A stretch of 64,000 bases of DNA from Actinostola sp. cb2023 (lineage: Eukaryota > Cnidaria > Anthozoa > Actiniaria > Actinostolidae). The position numbers and the translations under genes are program-made. The DNA lies in contig JAUJYZ010001476.1 of NCBI GenBank assembly GCA_033675265.1, positions 16,001-80,000 on the forward strand, written 5' to 3'. The notes under the pieces are model-generated. The model was not told the origin of the DNA, did not search any database, and saw only the letters and a list, made by a program, of their open reading frames with translations. Numbering within the stretch: the stretch's first letter is position 1; each line of letters opens with the position of its first letter. Of this stretch, positions 53,401 to 64,000 are shown piece after piece.

Positions 53401-56400
53401 TTGCCATGCTGTCTTAGATGTGACTGATTTTTTAAATTTATTACTATAAATATATTTATTACAGTTTTTTTTACCACATACATGTATAAAGTTTAGATAT
53501 TATTTAACCATTTAATAGTTTTTATATTTTATACAATCACTTTATATTATATTATATTATATTATATTATATTATATTATATTATATTATACAGCGATTT
53601 GCAAAAATTCTGTAAAATTTAATATATTGATATATCGATATATAGTAATTTGCATAATCCTAATTCTTTCAGTTTTTAGCTATTATAAAGCCTGAATCTA
53701 AACCCAAGTAACCTTTGTAGTATGTATGTGAAAAAACAATTGAAACAAATTAACTTTAGAGGGCTTATTCAGCCATTTTATGATGAAAATTACCCACAAT
53801 GCACCCGATATATTGATATATCGATCGATATTGATTTTTACAAACAAATTGCAAATCGCTGTATTATATTATATTATATTATATTATATTATATTATATT
53901 ATATTATATTATATTATATTATATTATATATTATATTATATTATACAGCCCTTTGCAAATATTCTGACACTCAAGTATATCAATATATCAATATATCGGG
54001 TGCATTATGGGTAATGCTATTTTAGAGTTTTCCTACAAAATATGCATCAGATACTTACAAACAACAAACTTAAGACTAAAACGAACATTATGCTAAATAT
54101 AACCACCAACTTTGCTAGTGTCAAACCACTTTAAGAGGAATTGTTGATTATTTAATTACCCATAATGCACTTGATATATTGATATACTGATATACTTGGT
54201 CGTGACAGAATTTTTGCAAAAGGCTGTATTATATTATATTATATATATATATATATTATATTATATTATATTATATTATATTATATTATATTATATTATA
54301 TTATATTATATTATATTACAGCGATTTTCAAAAATTCTGTAAAATTTAATATATCGATATATCGATATATAGTAATTTTCATAATCCTAATTCTTTGTTT
54401 TTAGCTATTATAAAGCCTGAATCTAAACCCAAGTAACCTTTGTAGTATGTATGTGAAAAAAACAATTGAAACAAATTAACTTTAGAGGGTTTATTCAGCC
54501 ATTTTATGATGAAAATTACCCACAATGCACCCAATATATTGATATATCAATCGATATTGATTTTTACAGAATTTTTGCAAATCGCTGTATATTATATTAT
54601 ATTATATTATACAGCAATATGCAGAAATTCTGATCCAACCAAGGATATAGTATATAACTATATCGGGTGCTTTGTGGGTAATGGACGCGCGCGCGATTCA
54701 AAGTACTAGCGTGTATTATAAAATAACTATGATATAACTTGATAGATGCCATCTTTGAAACTGTAGATCAGGTGAATGATCAAGGAAAACACCCGAGAAG
54801 ACGTATTTATTCCTTGACAATTATAAATATGCATAATGATTCAATAGTGACAATAAAGAAGCAGCTCAGACTTCGTTATGCGAGAAGCCCGACTAAACGC
54901 TGTCCTAGCGTCTTATTAGCCTATCAAAAGAAACTTAACTGTAAACGTATCAGTGAAAACTGGTTATCGATCAGCGTTATCTCAATTTAGATGCTATAAA
55001 CAAACGTCGTGCGTGACTGTTGAAACGTAAATTAATATTCAAACATTCATTCTTATTTGACTCTGAGTTTTGCATAAATTGCCGGAGCAGCTTTTGGTAA
55101 TTTTTCTAATACTTATTACTAAATAAAATTATAATAGAGCCCAAAAGCAGGGGAAAGGGAAAATAATAACTGAGAATCACTAAGTTATCAGAGTAGGAAT
55201 GGAAGAAGTGATGTCTCTCTATTCAGTAAGAATAAACTCTGTTGAGATTTGATCGTTTTGACAGTAGAAGAGCAATTTAGTACAGATAACGGTCCCAGTT
55301 AACTCATTAGACTACAAATACAGAAGAATACTATGCAGAGTAGATCAAGTACTATTCCAGCACGTTCGTCAAAATTATTACCGTCAAGTTTGTTTTGCTG
55401 TCCTTGAGCGAGTCGATTCTTTCAGCAGAACTCATCAGTGAAGAACGAGTTCAATACGGCTTTTCAACTCACCCGAAATATCCATTATTTTCAGTCTATA
55501 TCAATAAAACCGTTTGAAAGGCTAGATGATGAAATTTTGTACGGATAGTTTAGAGATTTAGAATAGTATGTACACTTTCTCGCCTTCCAACTTTTCCAAA
55601 ATTAGCGCTGCTAGTATAAACAACACTACTACACGCTAGTCCACGCTTTGGTACTTTGAATCGCGCGCGCGTCCATTACCCACAATGCACCCGATATAGT
55701 TATATACTATATCCTTGGTTGGATCAGAATTTCTGCATATTGCTGTATTATATTATATTACATTATACAGCGATTTGCAAAAATTCTGTAAAAGCAATAT
55801 ATATCAATATATCAATATATCGGGTGCATTGTGGGTAATTTTCATCATAAAATGGCTGAATAAGCCCTCTAAAGTTCATATTTTTCAATTGTTTTTCACA
55901 TACATACTACAAATGTTAATTGGGTTTAGATTCAGGTTTAATAATAGCTAAAATCAAAGAATTAGGATTATGCAAATTACTATATATCGATATATCGATC
56001 GATTAGGATTTTACATAATTTTTGCAAATCGCTGTATTATATTATATTATATTATATTATATTATATTATATTATATTATATTATATGTAACTGAAAAGC
56101 CCATATTGGGAGGTACATTAAAACTATGTATGTATGTATGTACTGTTTATATGGATACATGCATGCATGGAGATATCTGCATCCAATATCTAATTTGGGT
56201 AAGGTTTTTTTTAAATTGATACTATATATACAGTGAAACGTTTTATAGTTACACTGTCAAATCCTGACCAGAAAAGTATTGAAAACCGTAGTTTAAATAG
56301 TAATATAGAATAAAATAATCAATTGAAGAGAAAAGGTAAAACAAGTAAAGTAAATATAAATTTCAAATTTGTATGACGTGCGTATTCCAGTACACGATCT

Positions 56401-59400
56401 GGAACGACTTCCAATAGTTTTCAATTTACGATCTGCGTATTTTATTCTTTGGTTACGAGCTTCACAAACAAAAACAACTTACCCACTGGTCCGAAGATAT
56501 GACCTAGCTATCAAGCCATTTGGCAGTGCTAAAGACTGGAATTTTATGGATCCTTTTGTGGCCATTGTACACGACTCTCTGGTGTTCAATTGGACGGCAA
56601 ATTGGTCGCACTGTCCCGTCAACAAAACCAAAACAATTTTGGAGTGGTGCTTCTTTGTGAGCCACTGCATCGGCGTATATCTGCAGTAGATCTGGTGATA
56701 GGATTCTCTGATTCCACCTACTGATCAAATGGCCATGTGTTTCATATATAACTGAAAACACTTCATGTTTATCATCGATAGTTCAGGCACTGATCGACCA
56801 AATAGAGGGACGAGATCGCTGTATCGGCAAGGATATGCAAATCACCGTAGGAAAATGCACAGACCTTCGATGCCATCACATATCGTTCCTTGATTACATC
56901 GTATTGTATCTGGTATACCAAGGGCTTCAGCAAGTAGTGGAATGTCTTGTTTCTTTACTCTAAAATCGGAAATACACTCTGGTTCATCTTTGTCTTCTAG
57001 CTTGAACTTTTCATATTGCGAGTGAGCAAAAACAAGATTGTCCGATCTATTAAGATCATAAAGCAAGCAAAACTCAGCATCGTCGATATTCATGATTGTC
57101 ATTATATTCCACAAGTAATTGATGCCTGGTAGATTTAAGAGATGCCATATTCTAGAAACTTTAAAAATGACTCCACGTCGCCGCTTGTTTACATCTTAAC
57201 TTTATATTTCCCGCAACGCGAACGGCGACCTCGTCCTGAGTCTCACGTCATATATATTCGTCACGTACTACGTCAGACGTCGCTCAATCTTAAACTCCCT
57301 AATTAACTTTCTAAAGAGGTTGGCATCATAACTATTTGGGGTTCACGAATGTTTCTGGTTGCCATGTAAACAATGTAGGAACAGGAATTAAGTTACATGT
57401 AAAGAGTTTTGTCGGTTGGAATCATTAAAAAGTAAATATTGATTTCATCAACCCAAGGTTTTTAATGGTAATGACCTACAATTTGTAGCATTGTCCATCT
57501 TCAGGGTATGAATGGTTTAGAAACAAACTGAACAGAAAAAGTAGCTCGCGCAACGCAACGCAACGCAATCAAGCAAAAACAAACAAACAAACAACAGTCC
57601 TTACGACAAATACTGTATTGAAAAATAGACAAAGTAAAAGCAAGAAAGAAGGAAACTAAATTGAAGTGAAATATATTAATTAATTAATTAATTAATTAAC
57701 GAAAATAAATATATGAAATTGTATCCAAAATAATACTAAAACAATTTTAATTGTATTAAAAAACAGGAAATAAAAATAAATGAAAGAAGAACAAAAAAAT
57801 ATAACTATTGTTTACATTTAAGATCGACTCAATCTATTTGTGTTCAGTTCTCTCTCAATAATATTCGTTCCAGACCACTTGATGCCGTGACCTGTTCCCT
57901 CTGCATGTCACGGCTGCCAAGGCCGCGATTGATCTGTTTTTGACAGACGAAAGCTGGATTTTTGTTCCTTCAGTCTTATTATCCCCAGTGGTCTCCCCGT
58001 CTCTCCAATATATACTTGTTCGTATTCCCCACACGATATAGCAGTTATTAGCGTTAACCACACCTGTCTTCTCCTATGTTATAGTTTGATCCTTAGTTAT
58101 CAAACTCATTAATTATTCATGAGGTAACCAGCCAATCCGGTGCATCAAATCCGGTCACATGATGGACCTGGAAACCCCGGAAAGACCGCTCAAGAGTACT
58201 TTGAAATGCAATTCAAAGTCCAAGGACTTCTAAAATGACTTAGAAATGATGGATTTCAAAGTACTCTTTCCTGAGTTCTTATCCCTCATATAGCAATCAT
58301 CGGGACCTTCGAATGAGATTCAATCTGAAAGCAGGCTCTACTTCATGCTACTCAAGAGTCCAACACATGTGGGATATTATTTATATACGATGTACTCGAC
58401 TCTGCGCATGAGCAGAGAATATGAAGACTGGAATTATTGCTTTTCCGGGCTAAAATCTTGCAACTCTTTATTTATTGCCTTTAGGCCATTGCATGTAATA
58501 ATTAATGAGTATGAGAAGTCGTTCCAAAACCTCGAATTCGGACTAGACGGGTTTCCGTCTAGTCCGAATTTTGGGCTTTGAAACATTACGTCTTAATTGA
58601 GAGGATCTGTTTGAAAGTAGGAATGTGGCTTGACGCACGATCGACTTGATCTTACTCTATCTCAACCGGCCGGCTCTTCGTATCTTCTAGCTTCTTCTCT
58701 GAGAACATAATAATTCGAGTGAAGTCAGTTTGATGTCAAACGTTCGGCTTACTTTCCTACCTCCTTTGAACCCTACTATGGTACTCCAGAGCTAGGAGAT
58801 GTCTATCGAACTCAGAATCTGTAAATTCTATCTTCCCAGTAAACCAGTAATTATAAACCGCCATCGTTCCAGTCATCGTTCTCGCCGATTAAAAAAAAAA
58901 CGTATAAACTTGGACTGTAAACCAAAAATAACTACTTGATAAGACGAAAAAACAATCAGTCTAAATAACTGAACAAAACCTTGATGAAAAGAACGAGAAT
59001 TATGACAAACATGGCAAGAAAGTTGAGGATTCTGTTTTATTGTTCAATGCAATTTTAGTTAATGTGCGCGCGCTACCGGACGCCATCGAGCGCGCGCTGG
59101 GTTTGCTTTCTTCAGCCGTGTTTACATAGTCTCATCAGGAGCCCATTACTAGGAGCCTTCCTCTCCTATAATAGCTTTGTACCACATCATTTGCACAAAT
59201 TGAGCTAAAAATAGAACACTCATTATAAATTCCGCGCGATGAACCAATCATGTCGCGTCTTACACAATAGGAATTTGACGTCAGATTCAACACTGTTTTG
59301 CTTTCAATGTCGGCCGAAAGCGTACCGTGTAGTTCCAGTGATTCTAGTGAAGAATCAGAATATAGTGAAATTTAAATTTCAGATCAGTTTCGTCAGTCTG

Positions 59401-62400
59401 ACTTCAGTACTTCATTCGAGCGAGGAAGAACAATGATTGAAAACATTAAAAACAAAACAAAAAAACTAACTCCAGGTATTATTATTTATATCAAAACTTC
59501 AAGTGCGAGACTTCTAAAAACAAAGCTAGTTCAAAGGCCATTTCAAAACCCGGCCAACAAACGAACGAACATCTTCTGCTCTTTCTGAGAAGGAATTCAA
59601 CGATCTGATCTAGCAGTGAGAACCAAGCTCAGAGCAATGAATATTCCAAACCGCCGGTGAAGTGAGGTACAGAGGAGCTTCTTTTTCTGTGGCCTGGATG
59701 AAGATTTTATCTCATTTTTATTCAGCGGCTGACTTGGAGTGCCGGCATTCTTGCCTTCTTTGAACTCAAGACGCCTTTGGCGAAAGGGCTTCGCATACAC
59801 TCAGTGATAACCCTCTTGTTTTAGTGTTCTTTGTCGTTCTTTAAGGCACGTTTCGTCCGTTGAAAGTTTCAGTTGTTTTTCGACAATCTTTCTGCGAAGA
59901 AGGTCTTTAGCAAAGTGCACATTTTATCCAAACCTATCAATGATGATGAAGGTGATGGATTTTGCTTCATCAGAGTCGAAATCATTTGTGAGAACGCATC
60001 ATTCTTGCGACACGTAGACAAAATCATAACTCAAAAACCAACAAAAGAAAGTTGATAAAACAAGAATAAACATATTATACCTGGACCGTGGTATAACGTA
60101 GACAAATTTCGAGACATCGTGAGTCGCCAAACTAAAAGTCGCCACTAAGCGCTCTGGCAGTATGTCAGTTTATTGATACATGTGATACATTCATTGTACA
60201 CAGTTCGTCTCGTTCTTGTGCAAGGGGAAAATTGACTTGGACTTCCATGGATTAAGAATATCAATATTTTGGATCGTTTGGCCGTTTGGCCGCCATTTTA
60301 TTTTTCAATTTGAAATTCTTCGGAAATTTGCATATCTAAAAATAGCACAATTTGCGCATATGATGTCGTATGAACCTATATTACTAGAGGAAGGCTCCAA
60401 TTAATGTATTCCTGGTCTCATGTAAACATAGTAGCTAACCAAGAAGAGCGCACGTTACAATTGTGTTATATTACAATAGTATATAACACCTGAACACTAC
60501 CAACAACGCTATCCATGTTGATACTTTATTGTACTACCATTTGTAACTTTGTAAATATTGTAATTAATCTTACATTTAATACTTTTTTTTATGTAATCGG
60601 CTATTTTATTATTATTTTCTTCTTCTAATATATTATTTTATTTGTTCATGAAGCGACTACCACAGCTGCACCTAGTTATAACACCACACAAGAGCCAGTT
60701 ACACCAACGGGTAATTCATTTTAATTCTATATGGTTTCATTGGGGATTCGGGTTTTAAAATTTTGCATTTTAAAATAAGGAAAGGAAGACATTTAAGATA
60801 ATATTGAAAAAAATATGGGAGAAAGAGAGGTATGAAGGAAATGGCGAAGGAAGGGAAGGACGAATGTAACTCAGTCATTCAGTCATTCAGTCATTCAGTC
60901 ATTCAGTCATTCACTCAATCAGTCATTCAGTCATTCAGTCAGTCAGTCAGTCATTCAGTCATTCAGTCATTCAGTCATTCAGTCATTCAGTCATTCACTC
61001 AATCAGTCATTCAGTCATTCAGTCATTCAGTCATTCAGTCAGTCAGTCAGTCATTCAGTCATTCAGTCATTCAGTCATTCAGTCATTCAGTCATTCAGTC
61101 ATTCAGTCATTCAGTCATTCAGTCATTCACTCAATCAGTCATTCAGTCATTCACTCAATCATTCAGTCACTCATTCATTCAATCACTCAGCCTTCCTATA
61201 TTTGTCCTTGCTTGATTGATACATTTCTAACTGCATGGTTTAACAATCTTAGTTCGTTTTTCATTTCTTATTACCAGTTTCCATGTGCTCCAAGGAGAAG
61301 CCATGCTTCAATCGTGGCACATGCAAGACCATTGTCAATTCTACATACTGTAAATGTGTTACGGGTTTCGATGGTGACCGCTGTGAACACAGTAAGTAGT
61401 TTCAAAATGTCAAAGACAAATCGTCTTTCTTGAAACGAAACGGTAAATGTAAATGTGCTATCCAACTTTCCAATAGTGAGACAACCCTTCCATGGAACAA
61501 ACCGGCCAATATATGATTGTCACTGATCATTTGTAGGTTACAACTTGCTTTTAAAAAAGGATACAATCATTATCTAATAGGATTTCCAAGGAATCAGTAT
61601 AGCTAATTGCATAATCGTTTTCGGGCTGAAAATCATAAAAGGAATTCTGGGAAAATAAAACTCTCAAATAACACCGTCAAATCATCGACCTTTTTATCCA
61701 GACTTGTAGGATCTTAGTTAAATAGCTCATATACCTTTAAAACTACGAGATCATTGAATATATCTGTATGTAATGTGGCTCATGAACTGATTTCACATCC
61801 ATCCTTGCGGTCTCAGCTTCTAGGATTTATTATTTTCAACCCGACAACGATTATGCAATTAGCTATATATTTTAAACACGAAATTCCAGTATAAAATGAG
61901 CCTACCTATATGGATAAGACAATACATTTGGAATACATTTTGTATCACTACATGAATGTCACCATGAATATGCGATCAATAATGGTGATAGGACTGAGTG
62001 GAATCCAATTCGGTCTGTAATCATACGAGTGATAAACACAATTGGACGACCGCGTAGCGGGAGTCCAATTTGTTTATCACGAGTATGATTACAGACAGAA
62101 TTGGACGACACGAAGTCCGGTCCTGTTATCAATTAATCATAACTATTACAATTTCCGAGAAAAAAGATCTTCATGATAAACAATGCTAAAATGCCCCAAA
62201 ACAATGACATATTTTGGTGAAAAAGCGAGCAAAGTTAGTGAACATTTTCTTGAGCGCGCGCAAATAGCGTAGCGATTGCATGATAGCGCGCGCATTTTAT
62301 TGAATAGATGTAATGTGATTGGCTCTTGCAACTGTCCTATTACAACTGTCCAATTAATGCTAAAATAGAACCAATCAGATTCGAGGAAATTGTAATAGTT

Positions 62401-63500
62401 ATGATTAACAAAATAATTGTGTGTTGTAACGTGGGGTTATCGCTTTCTTATTCATTTGTATGTATAATGTACTGTTCTATAATTGTTGTACCGTACCGTA
62501 TTTTCACGTGATAAACTCACACACAAATTCCTTCATTCTTTGAAAATATAGCACATTTCTGAATGCATTTCGGATCCGCTCGCAAAGGCACCTACGCCCT
62601 TAGCAATGATGACATGCTTAAGTAGCGTTCCGCGTAAGAACGATAGCAAAAGACAATAGACTGCGGCATTGGGCTCGCCTCACACACGATTTTGCTTGAA
62701 TATGTGTAACATGCTGTCTCAGATACCAACTATTAAAGTTACAAGGAGAAAATAGAGGAAACTGTATGCAGTTGCCAATTTTCACTGTGAAAACTGAAGG
62801 AGAGCACTATGCAGGCAATAGAAAAGAGGGAAGACAATGGATATTTGATTCACAAATTTGAGAACTTTCCTCACACACAATTTTATTTAAAATCAAACCA
62901 AAGTTAGCTTGATTAGAAGTGAATTAAATTCTCAAAAGTTATCTAATGGAAATGTATTCCTTGGTTGGGTTTCTATTGAATTTATGAGTATGAACCAATG
63001 AAATTGCAAGAAAGAATAATGGAAAATTAACACCTTTTACATTCCTATGCCGTTCATGCTATCGTTCTTACACGGAACGCTACTTAAAGCGATTTGTTTA
63101 CAGTCAGGTTACAGTTCATGAACACAACCTTATTCACGTGACTACGCGACTAATCGAAATGATTATTATTATTTATTTATAGAATACGTGAATACCACTG
63201 TCTGTGGTTCATCTTTTAATGGAACCTTCAGAACATCAAATGAAACATATAATAACGCAGATCCGTTGTCATTTCGTACTTGCCGATATAAACACAAGTG
63301 TTACAATGGATCTCATGAGTTTATGTACGACAAGAACAACTTCTATAAACATATATATGCAAGGGGATGTATCAATTCGTCGATATGTTCCAATATCAAT
63401 CAGTTCTTGAACGTTACATTTCGTAAATCTAACGTAACCCTGTTATCTGAAGATATCGCTTGTTGTGATGGTGACTTCTGTAACGTCGGTTCCCAAACAG
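47361..63500 (+). CDS. Gene B: EGF / Ly6-uPAR-like surface protein (3' partial)
   Basis: Predicted exons 47361-47445, 60654-60710, 61278-61391 and 63183-63500, all ending in phase 1 with GT-AG introns. The product has a signal peptide, a Thr/Pro linker, one EGF-like domain and one LU (three-finger) domain, then continues beyond the window. Phase 1-1 exons are typical of shuffled extracellular modules. It resembles gene A in orientation and exon phase, and may carry a SEA and transmembrane part downstream (inference). The first intron (13.2 kb) holds a Harbinger element and many MITEs. No orthologue is recognised. Confidence 0.7.
48266..48374. repeat. Foldback hairpin with ggccgtaggcc centre
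   Basis: agataaataccgagaacgga...ataaatcccgag is mirrored around ggccgtaggcc. It lies inside the Harbinger-like element. Confidence 0.85.
48708..48992. mobile_element. Foldback MITE, ~75-bp arms
   Basis: acactcaattgcagaaaggt, then tgtagtatacatttatac, mirrored to 48992. No coding capacity. Confidence 0.8.
49174..50951. mobile_element. TIR element with gacgctcaatgagcg interior
   Basis: Ends ctaatagaagatgactc + gtgcttctatacaaaaa and inverse, ~37 bp with small gaps. It includes repeated aactcacgaccagcgatgta blocks (near 50010, 50380, 50575) and a right part shared inverted with 20640-20740. Confidence 0.75.
51239..52003 (+). pseudogene. Harbinger Myb/SANT-like accessory gene, decayed
   Basis: Starts MAWTDKHNIIL and, after a frame change, continues KGSPERGKVWNTISEKLNG and VDHRGVRDHYMLLKKKYKK, the trihelix/Myb-like layout of Harbinger partner proteins. 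A charged coiled coil and Gln-rich tail follow (LQKEVKENELKKFDLYLQQQ). At least three frame changes (near 51285, 51430, 51545) break it. In intact elements this protein aids DNA binding and nuclear import of the transposase. The (TTA)n at 51165-51195 creates the poly-Leu run of a spurious upstream extension. Confidence 0.75.
52105..52221. repeat. Foldback hairpin
   Basis: gaagtttataaaacgagaga...tataaagatc is mirrored around cgagccataggactccgag. A half-copy lies near 52511-52540. Confidence 0.85.
53001..53055. repeat. Foldback hairpin cagacggctc
   Basis: attttncagacggctc and inverse gagccgtctgtaaaat around atgtaagcgagagcgtatgac. About 21 of its bases recur in the first exon of the transposase-like gene (34282-34304). 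Confidence 0.8.
53540..56090. repeat. Alternating ATATT arrays and related MITEs
   Basis: Pentamer ATATT/TATAT arrays occur at about 53545-53591, 53868-53945, 54226-54318, 54590-54610, 55742-55768 and 56033-56090. Between them lie five MITE-like units beginning tacagcgatttgcaaaaatt or tacagcaatatgcagaaatt and ending in the inverse, with wobbling gatatatcgatat stretches and cccacaatgcaccc words. Short frames here are not genes. Confidence 0.85.
56380..57114 (-). pseudogene. PIF/Harbinger DDE transposase, decayed
   Basis: Minus-strand frames give an N-terminal helical part (FRVKKQDIPLLAEALGIPD, FAYPCRYSDLVPLFGRSVPE), then CFGFVDGTVRPICRP, where D is the first catalytic Asp, EHQRVVYNGHKRIH, and in another frame IKFQSLALPNGLIA and FGPVG. 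Frame changes at about 56765 and 56545 break the gene, and the region with the later catalytic residues is not visible downstream. The family cuts and pastes DNA with 3-bp targets. Confidence 0.85.
57300..59119. other. Gene B intron, repeat-derived
   Basis: No exon seen. Contains simple repeats (aacaaac, taat at 57560-57705) and, at about 58740-58920, an inverted copy of the interior of element 1 (taccaaagga/ggtac words and the cgccgattaaaaaa...cgtataaa stretch). The 78-codon frame at 58345-58581 has no recognisable domain. Confidence 0.6.
59119..60428. mobile_element. TIR element, tgtttacat ends
   Basis: tgtttacatagtctcatcag + gagcc...aggagccttcctct on the left is mirrored on the right (60340-60428), ~100 bp with indels. 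Length 1.3 kb with no transposase. Confidence 0.8.
60654..60710 (+). CDS. Gene B exon 2: Thr/Pro linker
   Basis: A 57-base exon between atgaag and gtaatt encoding TTTAAPSYNTTQEPVTPT, a likely O-glycosylated stalk. Small and low-complexity, so less certain than its neighbours. Confidence 0.55.
60868..61190. repeat. 8-bp CATTCAGT minisatellite
   Basis: Repeats of cattcagt with a few cactcaat variants, in the intron between exons 2 and 3 of gene B. The 127-codon frame over it is an artefact. Confidence 0.95.
61278..61391 (+). CDS. Gene B exon 3: EGF-like domain
   Basis: Acceptor ttaccag, donor gtaagt, phase 1-1. Six cysteines in the EGF order: C..KPC..GTC..YC.C...GDRC, with the GFDGDRC C-terminal loop. 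One complete domain of ~35 residues. Confidence 0.9.
62004..62412. mobile_element. Foldback element with ccgcgtagcgg centre
   Basis: A hairpin at 62004-62106 (tccaattcggtctgtaatca mirrored around gaccgcgtagcgggag) is joined to a wider inverted pair, aactattacaatttccgag and ggaaattgtaatagtt, at 62145 and 62385. Confidence 0.8.
63183..63500 (+). CDS. Gene B exon 4: Ly6/uPAR-like (LU) domain
   Basis: Acceptor tttatag, donor gtaaag, phase 1-1, ~105 residues. Begins NTTVCGSS and ends ACCDGDFCNVGS; the CC....CN ending is the signature of three-finger LU domains. Several N-glycosylation sequons (NTT, NGT, NET, NGS, NVT) are present. It joins directly to the EGF exon. Confidence 0.8.
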
Positions 63501-63966
63501 GTAAAGTAAATAATACATTCGTGTGGAATTGTGGGATGTTTTGGGGGACCGCGGCAATTCCCCGCGAAAACACACTCTGTAATTGTCAGGATGAATTAAC
63601 TTGAAGGATTTACAGTTCTCGCATTCTTTATGGAAATTTATCAAAACTTTAAAACGTAACTTAAATATGCGCGCGCATTTGTTGGAAACGTAAACGCTAT
63701 AGCCTATATAGGCAACACGTTTTTTGAAATCAAGTACAGTGGAGCCCCGGAGTTCCGCGGTTATTACGGTTGATGCCAACACCAGATCAATACCAACACC
63801 TAGTTAAAGTGCACATCAAGGGAATGATTTTCTTTTGAAGTTCGATTACATATGAAGTGAATAGTGGTCGATGTTTCAGTATTTTATGTTTTGGACTGAG
63901 CATTTGCGAGTTGCAAAGGTTTGAAATCGTTGCAATTTATTATACAAAAGCGCCCTTGTGCCTACT

Positions 63967-63967
63967 T

Positions 63968-64000
<33 letters not shown>
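63967..64000. repeat. (CTA)n microsatellite at window end
   Basis: Trinucleotide run continuing past the window. Confidence 0.95.

Larger units (their letters stand above)
47547..57299. mobile_element. PIF/Harbinger-like element, ~9.75 kb
   Basis: Inverted ends gggagtttaagattgagcga + cgtctgacgt at 47547-47576 and 57270-57299 are identical over ~30 bp. The flanks are TTA on the left and TAA on the right, so the 3-bp target duplication is not clean. It carries both genes expected for the superfamily, a Myb-like accessory gene (51239-52003) and a DDE transposase (56380-57114), both decayed, plus many later insertions. Confidence 0.85.

Noticed and set aside
53722..56219. Tyr/Ile-rich small proteins
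   Set aside because: Produced by ATATT arrays and MITEs.
60832..61215. 127-codon Ser/Gln/Val-rich frame
   Set aside because: Entirely an 8-bp repeat read in frame.

Overview
This is animal nuclear DNA, not bacterial. Genes are split by GT-AG introns, the exons encode extracellular modules of metazoan type (SEA, EGF-like, Ly6/uPAR-like), and the rest is AT-rich sequence packed with nested transposons, foldback MITEs and minisatellites. The repeat style and gene families suggest an early-branching invertebrate such as a sponge or cnidarian. That is inference, and I cannot name the species.

Host genes. Two plus-strand genes for surface or secreted proteins flank the window. Gene A (exons 3577-24304; its 5' end lies before the window) encodes a cysteine-rich extracellular module, a SEA domain with a GSVVV cleavage motif, one transmembrane helix and a short acidic tail ending in a stop codon. 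Gene B (exons 47361-63500, continuing past the window) starts with a signal-peptide exon, then a Thr/Pro-rich linker, an EGF-like exon and a Ly6/uPAR-like exon, all joined in phase 1. They may be tandem paralogues of one modular family.

Transposon in the middle. 28303-42854 looks like one ~14.5 kb DNA transposon of CACTA/EnSpm type, with CACTG...CAGTG inverted termini. A long minisatellite lies just inside each end. Between them are two divergent, apparently intact genes sharing a 183-bp spacer. The minus-strand gene (nine exons, ~895 codons) encodes a C2H2/transposase-like protein. The plus-strand gene (nine exons, ~554 codons) encodes a SAM-domain protein resembling the SAMD3-like family. 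This two-gene element is the best candidate for an unusual system here.

Left third. Two TTAA-flanked inverted-repeat elements abut at 456-3451. A hAT-like element (5269-16955) has a perfect 8-bp target duplication and carries a decayed BEL/Pao retrotransposon (5949-15806). That retrotransposon was itself hit by a non-LTR retrotransposon fragment, a TTAA MITE, a ~2 kb inverted-repeat element and a G-tract MITE. A 62-bp minisatellite (about 25 copies) in a gene A intron appears to have been copied from the preceding exon/splice-donor junction.

Right third. The first intron of gene B holds a ~9.75 kb PIF/Harbinger element (47547-57299) with a decayed Myb-like gene and a decayed DDE transposase gene, plus a cluster of related MITEs separated by ATATT arrays. 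Many small foldback elements lie around it. I found no credible rRNA, tRNA or CRISPR.
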